From assembly GCA_029265615.1 (NCBI GenBank), contig JAJUIB010000010.1, forward strand, positions 1 to 64,000: a DNA stretch of 64,000 nucleotides, written 5' to 3'. Below are positions 1 through 7,748 of this stretch, piece by piece (positions within the stretch are counted from its first letter, which is position 1; the number at the start of each line of letters is the position of its first letter). A program made the position numbers and the translations under genes. The notes beneath the pieces are model-generated. The model was not told the origin of the DNA. It did not search any database and worked only from the letters and a program-made list of their open reading frames with translations. The stretch is from Spirochaetota bacterium (GTDB lineage Bacteria > Spirochaetota > Spirochaetia > Treponematales > Rectinemataceae).

Positions 1-501
1 GAAGAAAATGATTGGGAGGACGTCGCCCTTGGCCAGGGACTCAACGGGGTTGGTCGGGACGATGTTGAGGAGAATTTGCGCAATAGTCGGCGCCTGTGCG
101 GCCTGCCCCTACACTGCCGCATCGCCGACGATGTTCATTCCAAGCCCGGGCTTTAAGATGTTGGCGAAAACGAGGCCGATCACCACCGCGAGAGCCGAGG
201 TGAGAAGGTAGTAGCCCATAATCTTAAGCCCGACACGCCCAAGGCGGCCGGGCGCGATGCTCGCCGCGCCCGAAATGAGCGAAAAGAAAATGACCGGCAC
301 GACAATCATCTTGAGAAGCCGAACAAAAAGGTCGCCGAAGAACTTGACGTTGTCTGCGTAGGGCTTCACCGCCGCAGGAAAGAATCCGAGGATGATACCC
401 ACGGCCGCGCCGAGGACGAGGCCGATGAGAATACGCGCAAGGAGGTTGGTCTTGAAATACCACCCCATCGCGCCCTTTTTGACGCCAGAATCCTGTGCCA
501 T
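1..501 (-). pseudogene. Dicarboxylate/amino acid:cation symporter (DAACS family), interrupted by in-frame TAG, cut by window edge
   Basis: The reading frame opens at ATG 501 behind a good ribosome binding site (GAGGAGG, six bases upstream). It encodes an inner-membrane sodium- or proton-coupled carrier of the GltP/DctA type, with an N-terminal TM segment ([18 protein letters not shown]), [19 protein letters not shown] and further helices. At 111-109 a TAG codon interrupts the frame after residue 130. The same frame continues downstream without a shift, and its translation ([18 protein letters not shown], then LPIIFF) is the family's conserved 'IPTNPxxxLAxGxxLxII' region. The lesion is therefore a clean nonsense codon and not the end of a gene. 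It could be a true pseudogene, a sequencing error or a suppressed stop. The gene runs off the left edge, so the state of the rest is unknown. Confidence 0.8.
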
Positions 502-670
502 GCACGCCTCCTCTGGTACGGTCGTGAATCCGGACGGCGCACCAGCGCCGACGCCCGCCTGTAGCGTCGCAACACCTGCCTGCGGCGTCGCGCCCGGAAT
601 TCACGATGCTCAGTGTAGACTGTTTTTGCAGGTCGGAAAATGCTCCAAATGGTGTATGCGCCGCGCAAAA

Positions 671-1342
671 CTAGACAAGTCGCTCTTCGAGCGCCTTGCG
701 TACGATTTCCGCCCGCGAGGAGACATTGAGTTTCTGATAGATGTGAAGGATGTGCTTTTTGGCGGTCGCCGCCGCGATGCCATGCTTCTCGGCGAGTTCG
801 CGGTAGGTAAGGCCGTCGACGACATCGCGGAGCACCTCGCGCTCCCGGGGCGTGAGCTCGTACTCGCCCGGATCGCGGGCAGGTGCGCCGCGCTGAAGCT
901 CCTCAAGGAGACGACGCGCCACAGTCGGGCTCACCGGCGAGCCCTCATCGAGTGCGGAGAGCACCTGCTCAAGGAGGAGTTCAGGGCGCGTGGTTTTGAG
1001 AATGTAGCCCTTTGCCCCCGCACGGATCGCGGAAAGGATTTTGTCTTCCTCTTCAAAAATCGTGAGCATAAGCACGACGGTTTTGGGATGCTCGCGACTG
1101 AGCCGCCGCGCCGCCTCGATACCGTCCATTCCGGGGAGGTTAATGTCCATGAGAACGATCTCGGGCGCGCGGTTTTGGGTGAGCCACGAAAAGAGCCCTT
1201 CTGCAGCATCAAATGCCGCGGTGACACGGATTCTCCCGTCAAGGGAGAGCAAATAGCGAAGGCCCTCACGCACCTCGGCCTCGTCCTCGACGATCGCAAG
1301 AGTCGCGACCGCAGGCCTCGACGGGCCGCTCTGGCTGGACAT
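671..1342 (-). CDS. NarL/FixJ-family response regulator (receiver + LuxR HTH)
   Basis: A 223-residue DNA-binding response regulator. The receiver domain (about residues 14-130) has the acidic pair at VEDE (D20), phospho-acceptor D66 in LMDINLPG, and the conserved Lys in GAKGYILK. A LuxR-type helix-turn-helix (about 155-215) carries LTPREREVL, TAKKHILHIYQKL and SSRAEIV. The ATG at 1342 was chosen because it begins just before the receiver; an upstream extension in the same frame overlaps the kinase gene and has no domain content. It lies 13 bases downstream of the histidine kinase stop, so the two form a cognate cotranscribed pair. Its target is unknown. The adjacent transporter is a possible one because its gene lies just downstream on the same strand. 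Confidence 0.93.
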   Translation of the reverse strand: MSSQSGPSRPAVATLAIVEDEAEVREGLRYLLSLDGRIRVTAAFDAAEGLFSWLTQNRAPEIVLMDINLPGMDGIEAARRLSREHPKTVVLMLTIFEEEDKILSAIRAGAKGYILKTTRPELLLEQVLSALDEGSPVSPTVARRLLEELQRGAPARDPGEYELTPREREVLRDVVDGLTYRELAEKHGIAAATAKKHILHIYQKLNVSSRAEIVRKALEERLV

Positions 1343-1355
1343 GGCCTTGGTGCCC

Positions 1356-3233
1356 TTAGACCCTTTCCGCAGCGAGCGCAGGCGAAGATGCATCGGCCGC
1401 GTCCTTGACGGGAAGCGGTAACGTGAAAGCGAAACTTGCGCCGCCACCCGGACGGGAGCTGATTCGGAGTCGGCCACCAAGCCGCTCGATTCGGTAACGG
1501 ATGTTGCGGAGCCCCATGCCTCGAGCTTCGCCGGGATCGAAACCCTGCCCGTCGTCCGAAAAACGAGCGCGAAGCATGCCGCCCTCAATACGGAGGCGGA
1601 GGCGTGCGCGGGCTGCGCCCGAGTGCCTCAGGGTGTTGCTCACAAGCTCGTCGAACACGAGGCGAAGATCGGCCTTGACCGCATCGGGGAGAGCGTCGAG
1701 CGCGCGGCGGGCGCGGATGCGCGCATCGAGGGTTATGCCGCCAGAATCAAGTCGCTCGCCTGCGGCCGCCGCGATCGCGTCGGCGAACCGCCCGGTCTCG
1801 TGCACCCCCTCGCACTCCTCCTCGTCGCGAAGCCCAAGGACGATTTCCTTGAGGCTGGTTACCGCCGCAAGGCAGTTCGTCTCGATCTTGTCGTGCATCG
1901 CTGAAAGCCCCTCAGGCGGCCCGCCCGGCAGGCCGCGCGCAAGCTCGCGGGCGACGCCGTTGCAGAAAAACACATTGGTGAGCTTCGCTCCGATCGAGTC
2001 GTGAAGATCGCGGGAAATCCTCCGCCGCTCCTCAAGGAGCCTGAGACGCTCGTTCTCCGCAAGGAGGGCTGCCGCGGCCTCCGTCCGCCGCCTCACCTTC
2101 TCTTCAAGTTCGCGCGCGTTCGCATCGACCGCATCGGCGAGTTTGTCGATTTCGCGCCCAAGGAGACCAAACTCGTCGCTACCGCCCGGCCCGACCCGCG
2201 CCGCGCGGTCGCCTGATTCAAGGCGATTCACCACCGCGACGACGCGCTCGAGTGGGCGCACCACGAGGCGCCTCGCGATAACCGATAGCGCGAAGGCAAG
2301 GAGCGCCATGAGAAGGGCACCTGAAACGCCAAGGAGATTGAGTACCCGCCGGACCGGCGCCAGCGCCGTGTCATACGGCATTCCGACGACGATCGTCCAC
2401 CCGAGTTGCGGCGCATCCCGCGCGAGAATACGTGTCAGGACGCCGTCGACCCGTCCGACGAAAGTCCTACGCGCAGTGCCTCCGCCTCTGGCAGCACCCC
2501 CGGCAAGCTCAAGGACTGTAGGCGGGCACGCATGCGCATCGCCTAAGGTAAACTGGCTTGCAAGCACCGATCCATCGGGGCCGAGTAACGCCGCACGACC
2601 GCCTTTTGGAATGTCGAGCGACTCGAGGACCGAGGCAAGGTCGTCAAGGAGGATGTCGAGGCCGAGCACACCTTCGAGCCGGCCGTCTTTAGCGCGCAAA
2701 GGAAGAACGCAGGTGATGCCGAGCGCGTCAACGCTTGCAAAGCGATAGGGCGCGGTGACGGAAAAACCCTCGCGAGCCGCGGCGAGCGCATACCAGGGCC
2801 GCTCGCGCGGATCATAGCCGGGCGGGAACGCGGGCACATGGTCGACAAAGCCTGTGCCCTCGCCCCACTCGTGCATCGCACCCGATGCGGTACCGACATA
2901 CACGGCCCTGAGATAGCTCCGCCGCGCGGCAACCGTGGCAAGAAAGAGATCGCGCATACCTGCAGGATCCTTTCGCCGCACAGCATGGGTGGCCGCAAGC
3001 CCTTGGGCAAGCTCCTTAAGCTCGTCAAAAAACCGCGCGAACCGGGCCTCGGTCTGGTCGAGATAGGCTTCCGCGATCTCATCTGCCGATGTGATCGCAT
3101 AGCGGGACAGAAGAAATCCCGCGACAGCCAAGCTGAGCGTGAGAAAGACCGCCACAGAAAGCGCGACAAAGAGCGTGAATTTCGCGCCAATGCCCCAGGG
3201 AGACGGCGGCGTACGACGCGCCAAAGGATTCAT
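1356..3233 (-). CDS. Membrane sensor histidine kinase with Cache sensor (NarX/HisKA_3 type)
   Basis: A 625-residue two-TM sensor kinase. TM1 lies at about residues 18-40. An extracytoplasmic segment of about 255 residues follows (FPPGYDPRERPWYALA, VLGLDILLDDLASVL) and has the look of a dCache small-molecule sensor. TM2 is at about 300-320 and leads into HAMP (VVRPLERVVAVVNRL). The HisKA_3 dimerisation helix with RRRISRDLHDSIGAKLTN puts the phospho-His near residue 410, and a HATPase domain ends the protein (DELVSNTLRHSGAA, GMGLRNIRYRIERLGG). The ATG at 3233 starts directly before TM1; the Shine-Dalgarno sequence is weak. It pairs with the NarL-type regulator downstream. The ligand cannot be read from sequence, but Cache domains commonly sense amino or carboxylic acids, which would fit the neighbouring symporter. 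Confidence 0.92.
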   Translation of the reverse strand: MNPLARRTPPSPWGIGAKFTLFVALSVAVFLTLSLAVAGFLLSRYAITSADEIAEAYLDQTEARFARFFDELKELAQGLAATHAVRRKDPAGMRDLFLATVAARRSYLRAVYVGTASGAMHEWGEGTGFVDHVPAFPPGYDPRERPWYALAAAREGFSVTAPYRFASVDALGITCVLPLRAKDGRLEGVLGLDILLDDLASVLESLDIPKGGRAALLGPDGSVLASQFTLGDAHACPPTVLELAGGAARGGGTARRTFVGRVDGVLTRILARDAPQLGWTIVVGMPYDTALAPVRRVLNLLGVSGALLMALLAFALSVIARRLVVRPLERVVAVVNRLESGDRAARVGPGGSDEFGLLGREIDKLADAVDANARELEEKVRRRTEAAAALLAENERLRLLEERRRISRDLHDSIGAKLTNVFFCNGVARELARGLPGGPPEGLSAMHDKIETNCLAAVTSLKEIVLGLRDEEECEGVHETGRFADAIAAAAGERLDSGGITLDARIRARRALDALPDAVKADLRLVFDELVSNTLRHSGAARARLRLRIEGGMLRARFSDDGQGFDPGEARGMGLRNIRYRIERLGGRLRISSRPGGGASFAFTLPLPVKDAADASSPALAAERV

Positions 3234-3302
3234 GGAAAGGAATTGTAACGGCGTTTTTGGAAGCCGCGCAAGGCGCAAAGTTCCAGACGCAAAATGCGCC
3301 GC

Positions 3303-3332
3303 TCGACCAAGAACTCGAGGACGGCATATACT
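3303..3332 (+). promoter_or_regulatory. Candidate sigma-70 promoter for the RluA gene, giving a leaderless mRNA
   Basis: TCGACC at 3303-3308, an 18-base spacer and TATACT at 3327-3332. The start codon is at 3340, so a transcript beginning about seven bases after the -10 box would start at or next to the ATG. No Shine-Dalgarno sequence precedes that ATG. Confidence 0.4.
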
Positions 3333-3339
3333 CGCGTCC

Positions 3340-4227
3340 ATGAAACAGCACGGCGGCCCTTCGCGTCGCATCCCCCCGGGAGCCCCAGGCCATCCCCGCC
3401 CCGCCGAAGAACGCTTCAATGGCTCAGCCCTCCCCGCGCGGCGGCGAGAGGAAACACGACCAGGACAGAACCGCGGCTTGGCCGCTCCGCGCCATGCGGA
3501 AAGCGCGGCCAAGGTGGTCTTTCTCTACGAAGACGAGGACCTTGTCGCCGTCTCAAAGCCCGCAGGGCTCCCCGTCATAGCGCCCGAGGGGAGTCGTGCG
3601 CGGAGCCTCCTCGACATCGTGAGCGCGCGCATCCGCGAACGAAATCCCAAAGGCCGTGCGGCCGTTGTGCACCGCATCGATCGCGACACCTCGGGACTCC
3701 TCATTTTTGCGAAGAGCGCGAAGGCAAAGCGGGCGTTCATGGAGAATTGGGACAGCCTCGTTCTCGAGCGGCGCTATGTCGCTCTCGTCGAGGGCACGAT
3801 GGCCGACACCGAGGGAAGGTATGAATCTTGGCTCGCGGAAAACCGCGGCGGCGAGGTCTATGTCGCCGACCGCGAGACGCGGGGGGCAAAACGCGCCGTG
3901 ACACAGTGGCAGCTTCTAGCAAGCGGCAACGGACTCAGCCTTCTCGAGCTCAGACTCGAAACAGGCAGAAAGCACCAGATCCGCGTCCAACTCGCGGCCG
4001 CAGGCCATCCCGTCTGCGGCGACCAGAAGTATGGCCGAGCGCGCGACCCCCTCGGGCGGCTTGCACTCCACGCCACGGGTCTTACGCTCATCCAGCCCTT
4101 CACCAAGGAGCGGCTCGAACTCACATCGCCGCCGCCTTACGGCTTCAAGGCGGCGTTCCGAATAACGACTGGGCCGGCTTCCGAGCCGGCAGCCGGCCGC
4201 AAGCCACGGCGCTTTAGCGCCAGGTGA
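3340..4227 (+). CDS. RluA-family pseudouridine synthase
   Basis: A 295-residue protein that isomerises uridine to pseudouridine in rRNA or tRNA. After a basic, probably disordered N-terminus of about 58 residues comes the catalytic fold: YEDEDLVAVSKPAGLPVI, HRIDRDTSGLLIFAKS with catalytic Asp near residue 114, RYVALVEG, and LETGRKHQIRVQLAAAGHPVCGDQKYG. There is no S4 domain, so it is of the short RluA type and not RluD or RluC. The ATG at 3340 is preferred over an upstream in-frame ATG that would lie inside the divergent kinase gene. The last 14 bases overlap tail-to-tail with the transporter gene. The exact target uridine cannot be assigned. Confidence 0.9.
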   Translation: MKQHGGPSRRIPPGAPGHPRPAEERFNGSALPARRREETRPGQNRGLAAPRHAESAAKVVFLYEDEDLVAVSKPAGLPVIAPEGSRARSLLDIVSARIRERNPKGRAAVVHRIDRDTSGLLIFAKSAKAKRAFMENWDSLVLERRYVALVEGTMADTEGRYESWLAENRGGEVYVADRETRGAKRAVTQWQLLASGNGLSLLELRLETGRKHQIRVQLAAAGHPVCGDQKYGRARDPLGRLALHATGLTLIQPFTKERLELTSPPPYGFKAAFRITTGPASEPAAGRKPRRFSAR

Positions 4228-5485
4228 ACCAGACGAAGAGCGAGGCGACGAGCGTCGTAATGAGCGTAAATGGCCCCGCGACCTTGAGCCATGCGCCGAA
4301 ATCCACCCGGTCGCCCTCTCTTCGCGAAAGGCTACAGGCGACGACATTGGCCGAGGCACCAAAGGGCGTGAGGTTGCCGCCCATGCATGAACCGGTGAGG
4401 AGGCCGAACATATAGAGCTCCTGCGGGAGCCCCAGGTTCTTGGCAAGCGACGCCGCAACGGGGAGCATCACGATGATGTAGGGCACGTTGTCGATGAACC
4501 CCGAAAGAAGCACCGAGATGCCGACGATCACCACGAAGCCGAGAAGCATATTCCCGCCGATGAAGCCCTCGAGGATGCGAGCGAGATCCGCAAGAAGGCC
4601 AACTTCGGCGATGGCGCCGATGACGACGAAGATGCCAATAAGAAACAGGATCGTCTCCCAGTCGAGGCCTTTGACGAGGCGGAGCGCGTCCTTCGCAGAT
4701 TCCTTGCGGACGGCGACGTACCACACAAGGCCGGAGAGGGCGAGAGCCATGCACCAGATGCCGGAAAGGGCAAGCCCCTCGAAAAAGAACGAGATAGCCG
4801 CAAGGCCAAAAATGAGTCCGAAGAGGAGTGCCGTCGGTAGCCAGGATACGATTTTCTCGACTCCAAGCCCCACATTGGTTTTTCCGTATTTCCGGAAGTA
4901 GAAATAAAAGTAGACGGCCCCCGCAAGCGCCCCGATCTGCACCGCCCAGAAGATCGACAAGCGCCCCTTCCTGAAAAAGAAGTCGTTAAACGAGTAGTGC
5001 GCATAACTTGCAAAAATCATCGAGGGGGGGTCGCCAACAAGCGTGGCGGTTCCCTGGAGGTTCGCCATCACCGCAAGCCCCATAAGGAACACGGCCGGCT
5101 TCATACCAACTTTCTTTGAGAGGGCTATCGCGATGGGCGCCATGACGAGAACGGTCGCCACATTCTCGACGAAGGCCGAAATGAGGCCGGTCATCACGAG
5201 GATAGCGACAATGCCGAGGCCGAGGGTCGGCGCCTTCTCGACGATCTTTTCCGCGATGTATGCCGGGACGCGCGAATAGATGAAAAGCTCAGCGATGACA
5301 AGACTCCCGACATAGATGAGAAGCACGTTCCAGTTCACAAGCTCGAAGATCGCCGCGGACGGCGTGACGACACCAAGCGCGAGCACAAGCGCGGCAGCGC
5401 CGAGAGAAAACCATGCTTTCTTCTCGGAAAAGGCGATGACAAGACCGTACATGGCGATGGCGATGGCAAGAACGGCGAATTTCAT
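4214..5485 (-). CDS. ArsB/NhaD-type ion transporter (SLC13-like permease)
   Basis: A 423-residue polytopic membrane protein with about 11 hydrophobic segments. Family features include the FVENVATVLVMAPIAIALS block, NLQGTATLVGDPPSMI, and the C-terminal repeat GFIDNVPYIIVMLPVA followed by GGNLTPFGASANVVA. This layout belongs to the ion-transporter superfamily containing ArsB arsenite pumps, NhaD Na+/H+ antiporters and CitM/SLC13 carriers; substrate is not decidable from sequence. The ATG at 5485 has a strong AAAGGAG nine bases upstream. The roughly 210-base leader between it and the helicase gene contains a strong hairpin with a U-tract, so expression may be attenuated. No ars genes are nearby, which argues mildly for a cation or carboxylate role. 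Confidence 0.85.
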   Translation of the reverse strand: MKFAVLAIAIAMYGLVIAFSEKKAWFSLGAAALVLALGVVTPSAAIFELVNWNVLLIYVGSLVIAELFIYSRVPAYIAEKIVEKAPTLGLGIVAILVMTGLISAFVENVATVLVMAPIAIALSKKVGMKPAVFLMGLAVMANLQGTATLVGDPPSMIFASYAHYSFNDFFFRKGRLSIFWAVQIGALAGAVYFYFYFRKYGKTNVGLGVEKIVSWLPTALLFGLIFGLAAISFFFEGLALSGIWCMALALSGLVWYVAVRKESAKDALRLVKGLDWETILFLIGIFVVIGAIAEVGLLADLARILEGFIGGNMLLGFVVIVGISVLLSGFIDNVPYIIVMLPVAASLAKNLGLPQELYMFGLLTGSCMGGNLTPFGASANVVACSLSRREGDRVDFGAWLKVAGPFTLITTLVASLFVWFTWR

Positions 5486-5520
5486 GACGACCGTGGCTCC
5501 TTTCGGAAAAAGGGAACGGC

Positions 5521-5575
5521 ATAAAAAAAGACCTTTCGCATCCGCCCGATGCCTCGGGCCAATGCGAAAGGTCTT
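5521..5575 (-). terminator. Strong intrinsic terminator or leader attenuator between helicase and transporter
   Basis: Read on the minus strand, AAGACCTTTCGCAT (5575-5562 complement) pairs over 14 bp with its partner at 5541-5528, and the run of T follows immediately (5527-5521). Within the loop a second perfect stem GCCCGA/TCGGGC closes on a four-base loop. It lies about 120 bases past the helicase stop and 35 bases before the transporter start. It could be the helicase terminator or a regulated leader element for the transporter. Confidence 0.8.
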
Positions 5576-5696
5576 GTTTCCCCGTACAGCGCGGAGCCGC
5601 GAAACCAGGTCGCCTCCCGGCGGCCGGCTGTTGATTCCGCGGTGCAACTACTCCCCTTCCGATGAAACTGATGATACCGACCGAGGGAGCATGCGG

Positions 5697-7043
5697 TCAA
5701 GCGGGCTGCGAGCCGCGCCCCCTGGCGCGAGGGGGGCGTTGCGGAGACCGCAGGGCGGGGCGCGGAGCAGAGTGTGCGGGCCTGCCGCTCGAGCCTCCGC
5801 GGTGCGGAACTGGCGGCGTAGCGGCGACGCTACGCGCCAGGACTCGCCCGGCAGACTCTGCACGCGCTTCGGCGGCCCGCCCGGCCTCGAGCGCCCTGAA
5901 GGCGGCGTCGATATCCGGCCCGTTCGCGATGGGCACCTTTTTTCCGATAAGTCGCTCGATGTCGCGAAGGAGGGGCTTTTCCTCGGCGTCGCAGAGCGCG
6001 ACCGCACGGCCGGAGGCACCAGCGCGGGCGGTGCGTCCGATGCGGTGCACATAGGTCTCAGGCTCGTTGGGAAGTTCGTAATTAAACACATGAGTCACGC
6101 CGTCAATATCGATGCCACGCGCCGCGAGGTCCGTGGCGACAAGCACGCGCAGCCCCCCCGACCGGAAGCCCTCGAGCGTGCGGACGCGGTTGTTCTGGCT
6201 CTTGTTCGCATGGATCGCGGCTGCCGCAATGCCCGACTTCTCGAGCGACCGCGCAAGCCTATCTGCCCCATGCTTGGTGCGCGTGAAGACGATGGCACAG
6301 CGCGCCTCAGACTCCTCGATGAGTGCGGTGAGGAATGCCCGCTTGTCGTCCTTGTCCACGTAGGCGACGCTCTGCTCGATAAGCTCCACAGCTGGCTGCT
6401 CCGGAGCGATATTCACCCGGACTGGCTCCTTGAGTATCCCTGCGGCGAGGGAAGCGATCGAGGGGGGCATGGTTGCGGAAAAAAGGAGCGTCTGTCTGTC
6501 GCGGGGGAGGAGTGCGACGATCTCCCGTACATCGTGGATGAAGCCCATGTCGAGCATGCGGTCAGCCTCGTCGAGGACGGCGATTTCCACCAAATCGAGG
6601 CGAAGCTTCCCCTCGCCATGGAGATCGAGGAGGCGCCCGGGCGTTGCGACAAGGATGTCGACGCCGCGCAACAGCGAGCGCTCCTGCGGCGCCTTGCCAA
6701 CCCCTCCGAAGATACACGCATGGGAAAGGCGCGTGCCGCGAGCGTAGGTGGAAAAACTTGCGTCGATCTGTGCGGCGAGCTCGCGGGTGGGTGCGACCAC
6801 GAGGGCGCGGACGCCGCGGGGCAGGGTCCGTCGCGGCGCAGACGCAAGACGCTGGATAATGGGCAGAGCGAAGGCCGCGGTCTTTCCGGTGCCGGTCTGC
6901 GCGGTGCCGAGGAGGTCACGGCCCGCCAAAAGGCTTGGGATGGCGGCGGCCTGGATGGGCGTTGGGCGTTCGTAGCCCGCCGCGCGAAGGGCCGCAAGGA
7001 TGGCCTCAGAGAGGCCCAATGATTCGAAACTGGAATGGTTCAT
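5697..7043 (-). CDS. DEAD-box ATP-dependent RNA helicase (RhlE-like)
   Basis: A 448-residue RNA-unwinding ATPase. In order: Q-motif GLSEAILAALRAAGYERPTPIQ, split here as GYERPTPIQ around residues 23-31; Walker A AQTGTGKT (48-55); PTRELAAQ; TPGRLLDL; VLDEADRMLDMGF (DEAD); FSATMP; then the second RecA domain with VFTRTKHGADRLA, VATDLAARGIDIDGV and YVHRIGRTARAG. The C-terminal tail is rich in Arg, Pro and Gly, typical of RhlE/CsdA-type enzymes acting in ribosome assembly or cold adaptation. ATG 7043 has AGGAAAA just upstream and begins right before the Q-motif. The gene stands alone. It ends about 120 bases before a strong terminator-like hairpin. Confidence 0.93.
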   Translation of the reverse strand: MNHSSFESLGLSEAILAALRAAGYERPTPIQAAAIPSLLAGRDLLGTAQTGTGKTAAFALPIIQRLASAPRRTLPRGVRALVVAPTRELAAQIDASFSTYARGTRLSHACIFGGVGKAPQERSLLRGVDILVATPGRLLDLHGEGKLRLDLVEIAVLDEADRMLDMGFIHDVREIVALLPRDRQTLLFSATMPPSIASLAAGILKEPVRVNIAPEQPAVELIEQSVAYVDKDDKRAFLTALIEESEARCAIVFTRTKHGADRLARSLEKSGIAAAAIHANKSQNNRVRTLEGFRSGGLRVLVATDLAARGIDIDGVTHVFNYELPNEPETYVHRIGRTARAGASGRAVALCDAEEKPLLRDIERLIGKKVPIANGPDIDAAFRALEAGRAAEARAESAGRVLARSVAATPPVPHRGGSSGRPAHSAPRPALRSPQRPPRARGRGSQPA

Positions 7044-7229
7044 GCTTTTCCTGAGGATGGGGCTTTCGCACATATCGTACATGGCGCACTATATGCGCGG
7101 CGAATAAAGGGAGGATTTTCGTCTGTTTTTCAAAAAAACACCCGATTCTCTCTTGCGCCTACTATGAGGCACAGGAAAGAGTATACCCAAAGCGCCGCCC
7201 TTCGGGGAAGCCCCTTCCGCGGAGCGCCA

Positions 7230-7688
7230 TCAATGGCGAACGCAGAGGTCGATCTCGAACTCACCGCCGGGCACAGAAAACCCGAGCGCGGTCACGGGGC
7301 CGATAGACGGCCAGCTTATGCGGTGCTGCGGTCCACGAATGACGACAGGCGGGGCGATTTCGATATCGAGACCGGCAAGTGCGGACGTGGCGGCGCCCGC
7401 CATGATGTTCGTTAGTTCGGCGACAAGGCCGCCCTCAAGGGCGCGCGCATCCTCGGCCGCGGCGACGCCGGTCGCTACAAGCAGCCTGCCGACGAGTTCG
7501 CCGGTCAGCCGGAATGCGACGACGCCTTGCGCCTGTCCTGCAAGACCGATCAGTCCCGATATATCCCAGTCGTGATCTTCATCCGCGTCGAGAACGCGAG
7601 GCGCCTTGGCCCGCGGCGACAGCCCAAACATGTCGCGGAAGGTTCCCTCCGCCGAAGCGCGAAACGCGTCGATAAGTTTCGATTCCAT
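7230..7688 (-). CDS. cheX: Chemotaxis protein CheX (CheY-P phosphatase)
   Basis: A 152-residue protein of the CheC/CheX/FliY phosphatase superfamily. The single-site signature ELTNIMAGAA (Glu91, Asn94) supplies the E-x2-N residues that position water to hydrolyse CheY phosphate. VVAFRLTGELVGRLL and the C-terminal GGEFEIDLCV strand also match CheX, which works as a beta-sheet-swapped dimer. Spirochaetes use CheX instead of CheZ, in line with the motility genes at the other end of this window. No other che gene lies beside it. A GGGGGAA sequence precedes ATG 7688. It is divergent from the VWA operon across 60 bases that hold that operon's promoter. Confidence 0.88.
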   Translation of the reverse strand: MESKLIDAFRASAEGTFRDMFGLSPRAKAPRVLDADEDHDWDISGLIGLAGQAQGVVAFRLTGELVGRLLVATGVAAAEDARALEGGLVAELTNIMAGAATSALAGLDIEIAPPVVIRGPQHRISWPSIGPVTALGFSVPGGEFEIDLCVRH

Positions 7689-7710
7689 GCAAATTCCCCC
7701 GTTTCAAGCG

Positions 7711-7738
7711 TTGACGCCGCACATTCTTCATCTAGAAT
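7711..7738 (+). promoter_or_regulatory. Sigma-70-type promoter of the VWA/MoxR operon
   Basis: TTGACG at 7711-7716, a 16-base spacer and TAGAAT at 7733-7738. Five of six bases match consensus in each hexamer. It points toward the VWA gene starting at 7749, leaving only a few leader bases between the expected transcription start and the ATG. Confidence 0.6.
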
Positions 7739-7748
7739 AGAAGGTCAC

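Noticed and set aside
502-670. Gap between the symporter and response regulator genes
   Set aside because: A TACACT box (617-612 on the minus strand) without a convincing -35; no gene or clear structure, so nothing listed.
5316-7022. 568-codon plus-strand frame over the helicase and transporter leader
   Set aside because: Antisense to the DEAD-box helicase and continues through the terminator hairpin.
7044-7229. Gap between cheX and the helicase gene
   Set aside because: Holds a branched GC-rich hairpin near 7191-7228 and an AT-rich patch, but pairing is imperfect and no start or terminator could be assigned.
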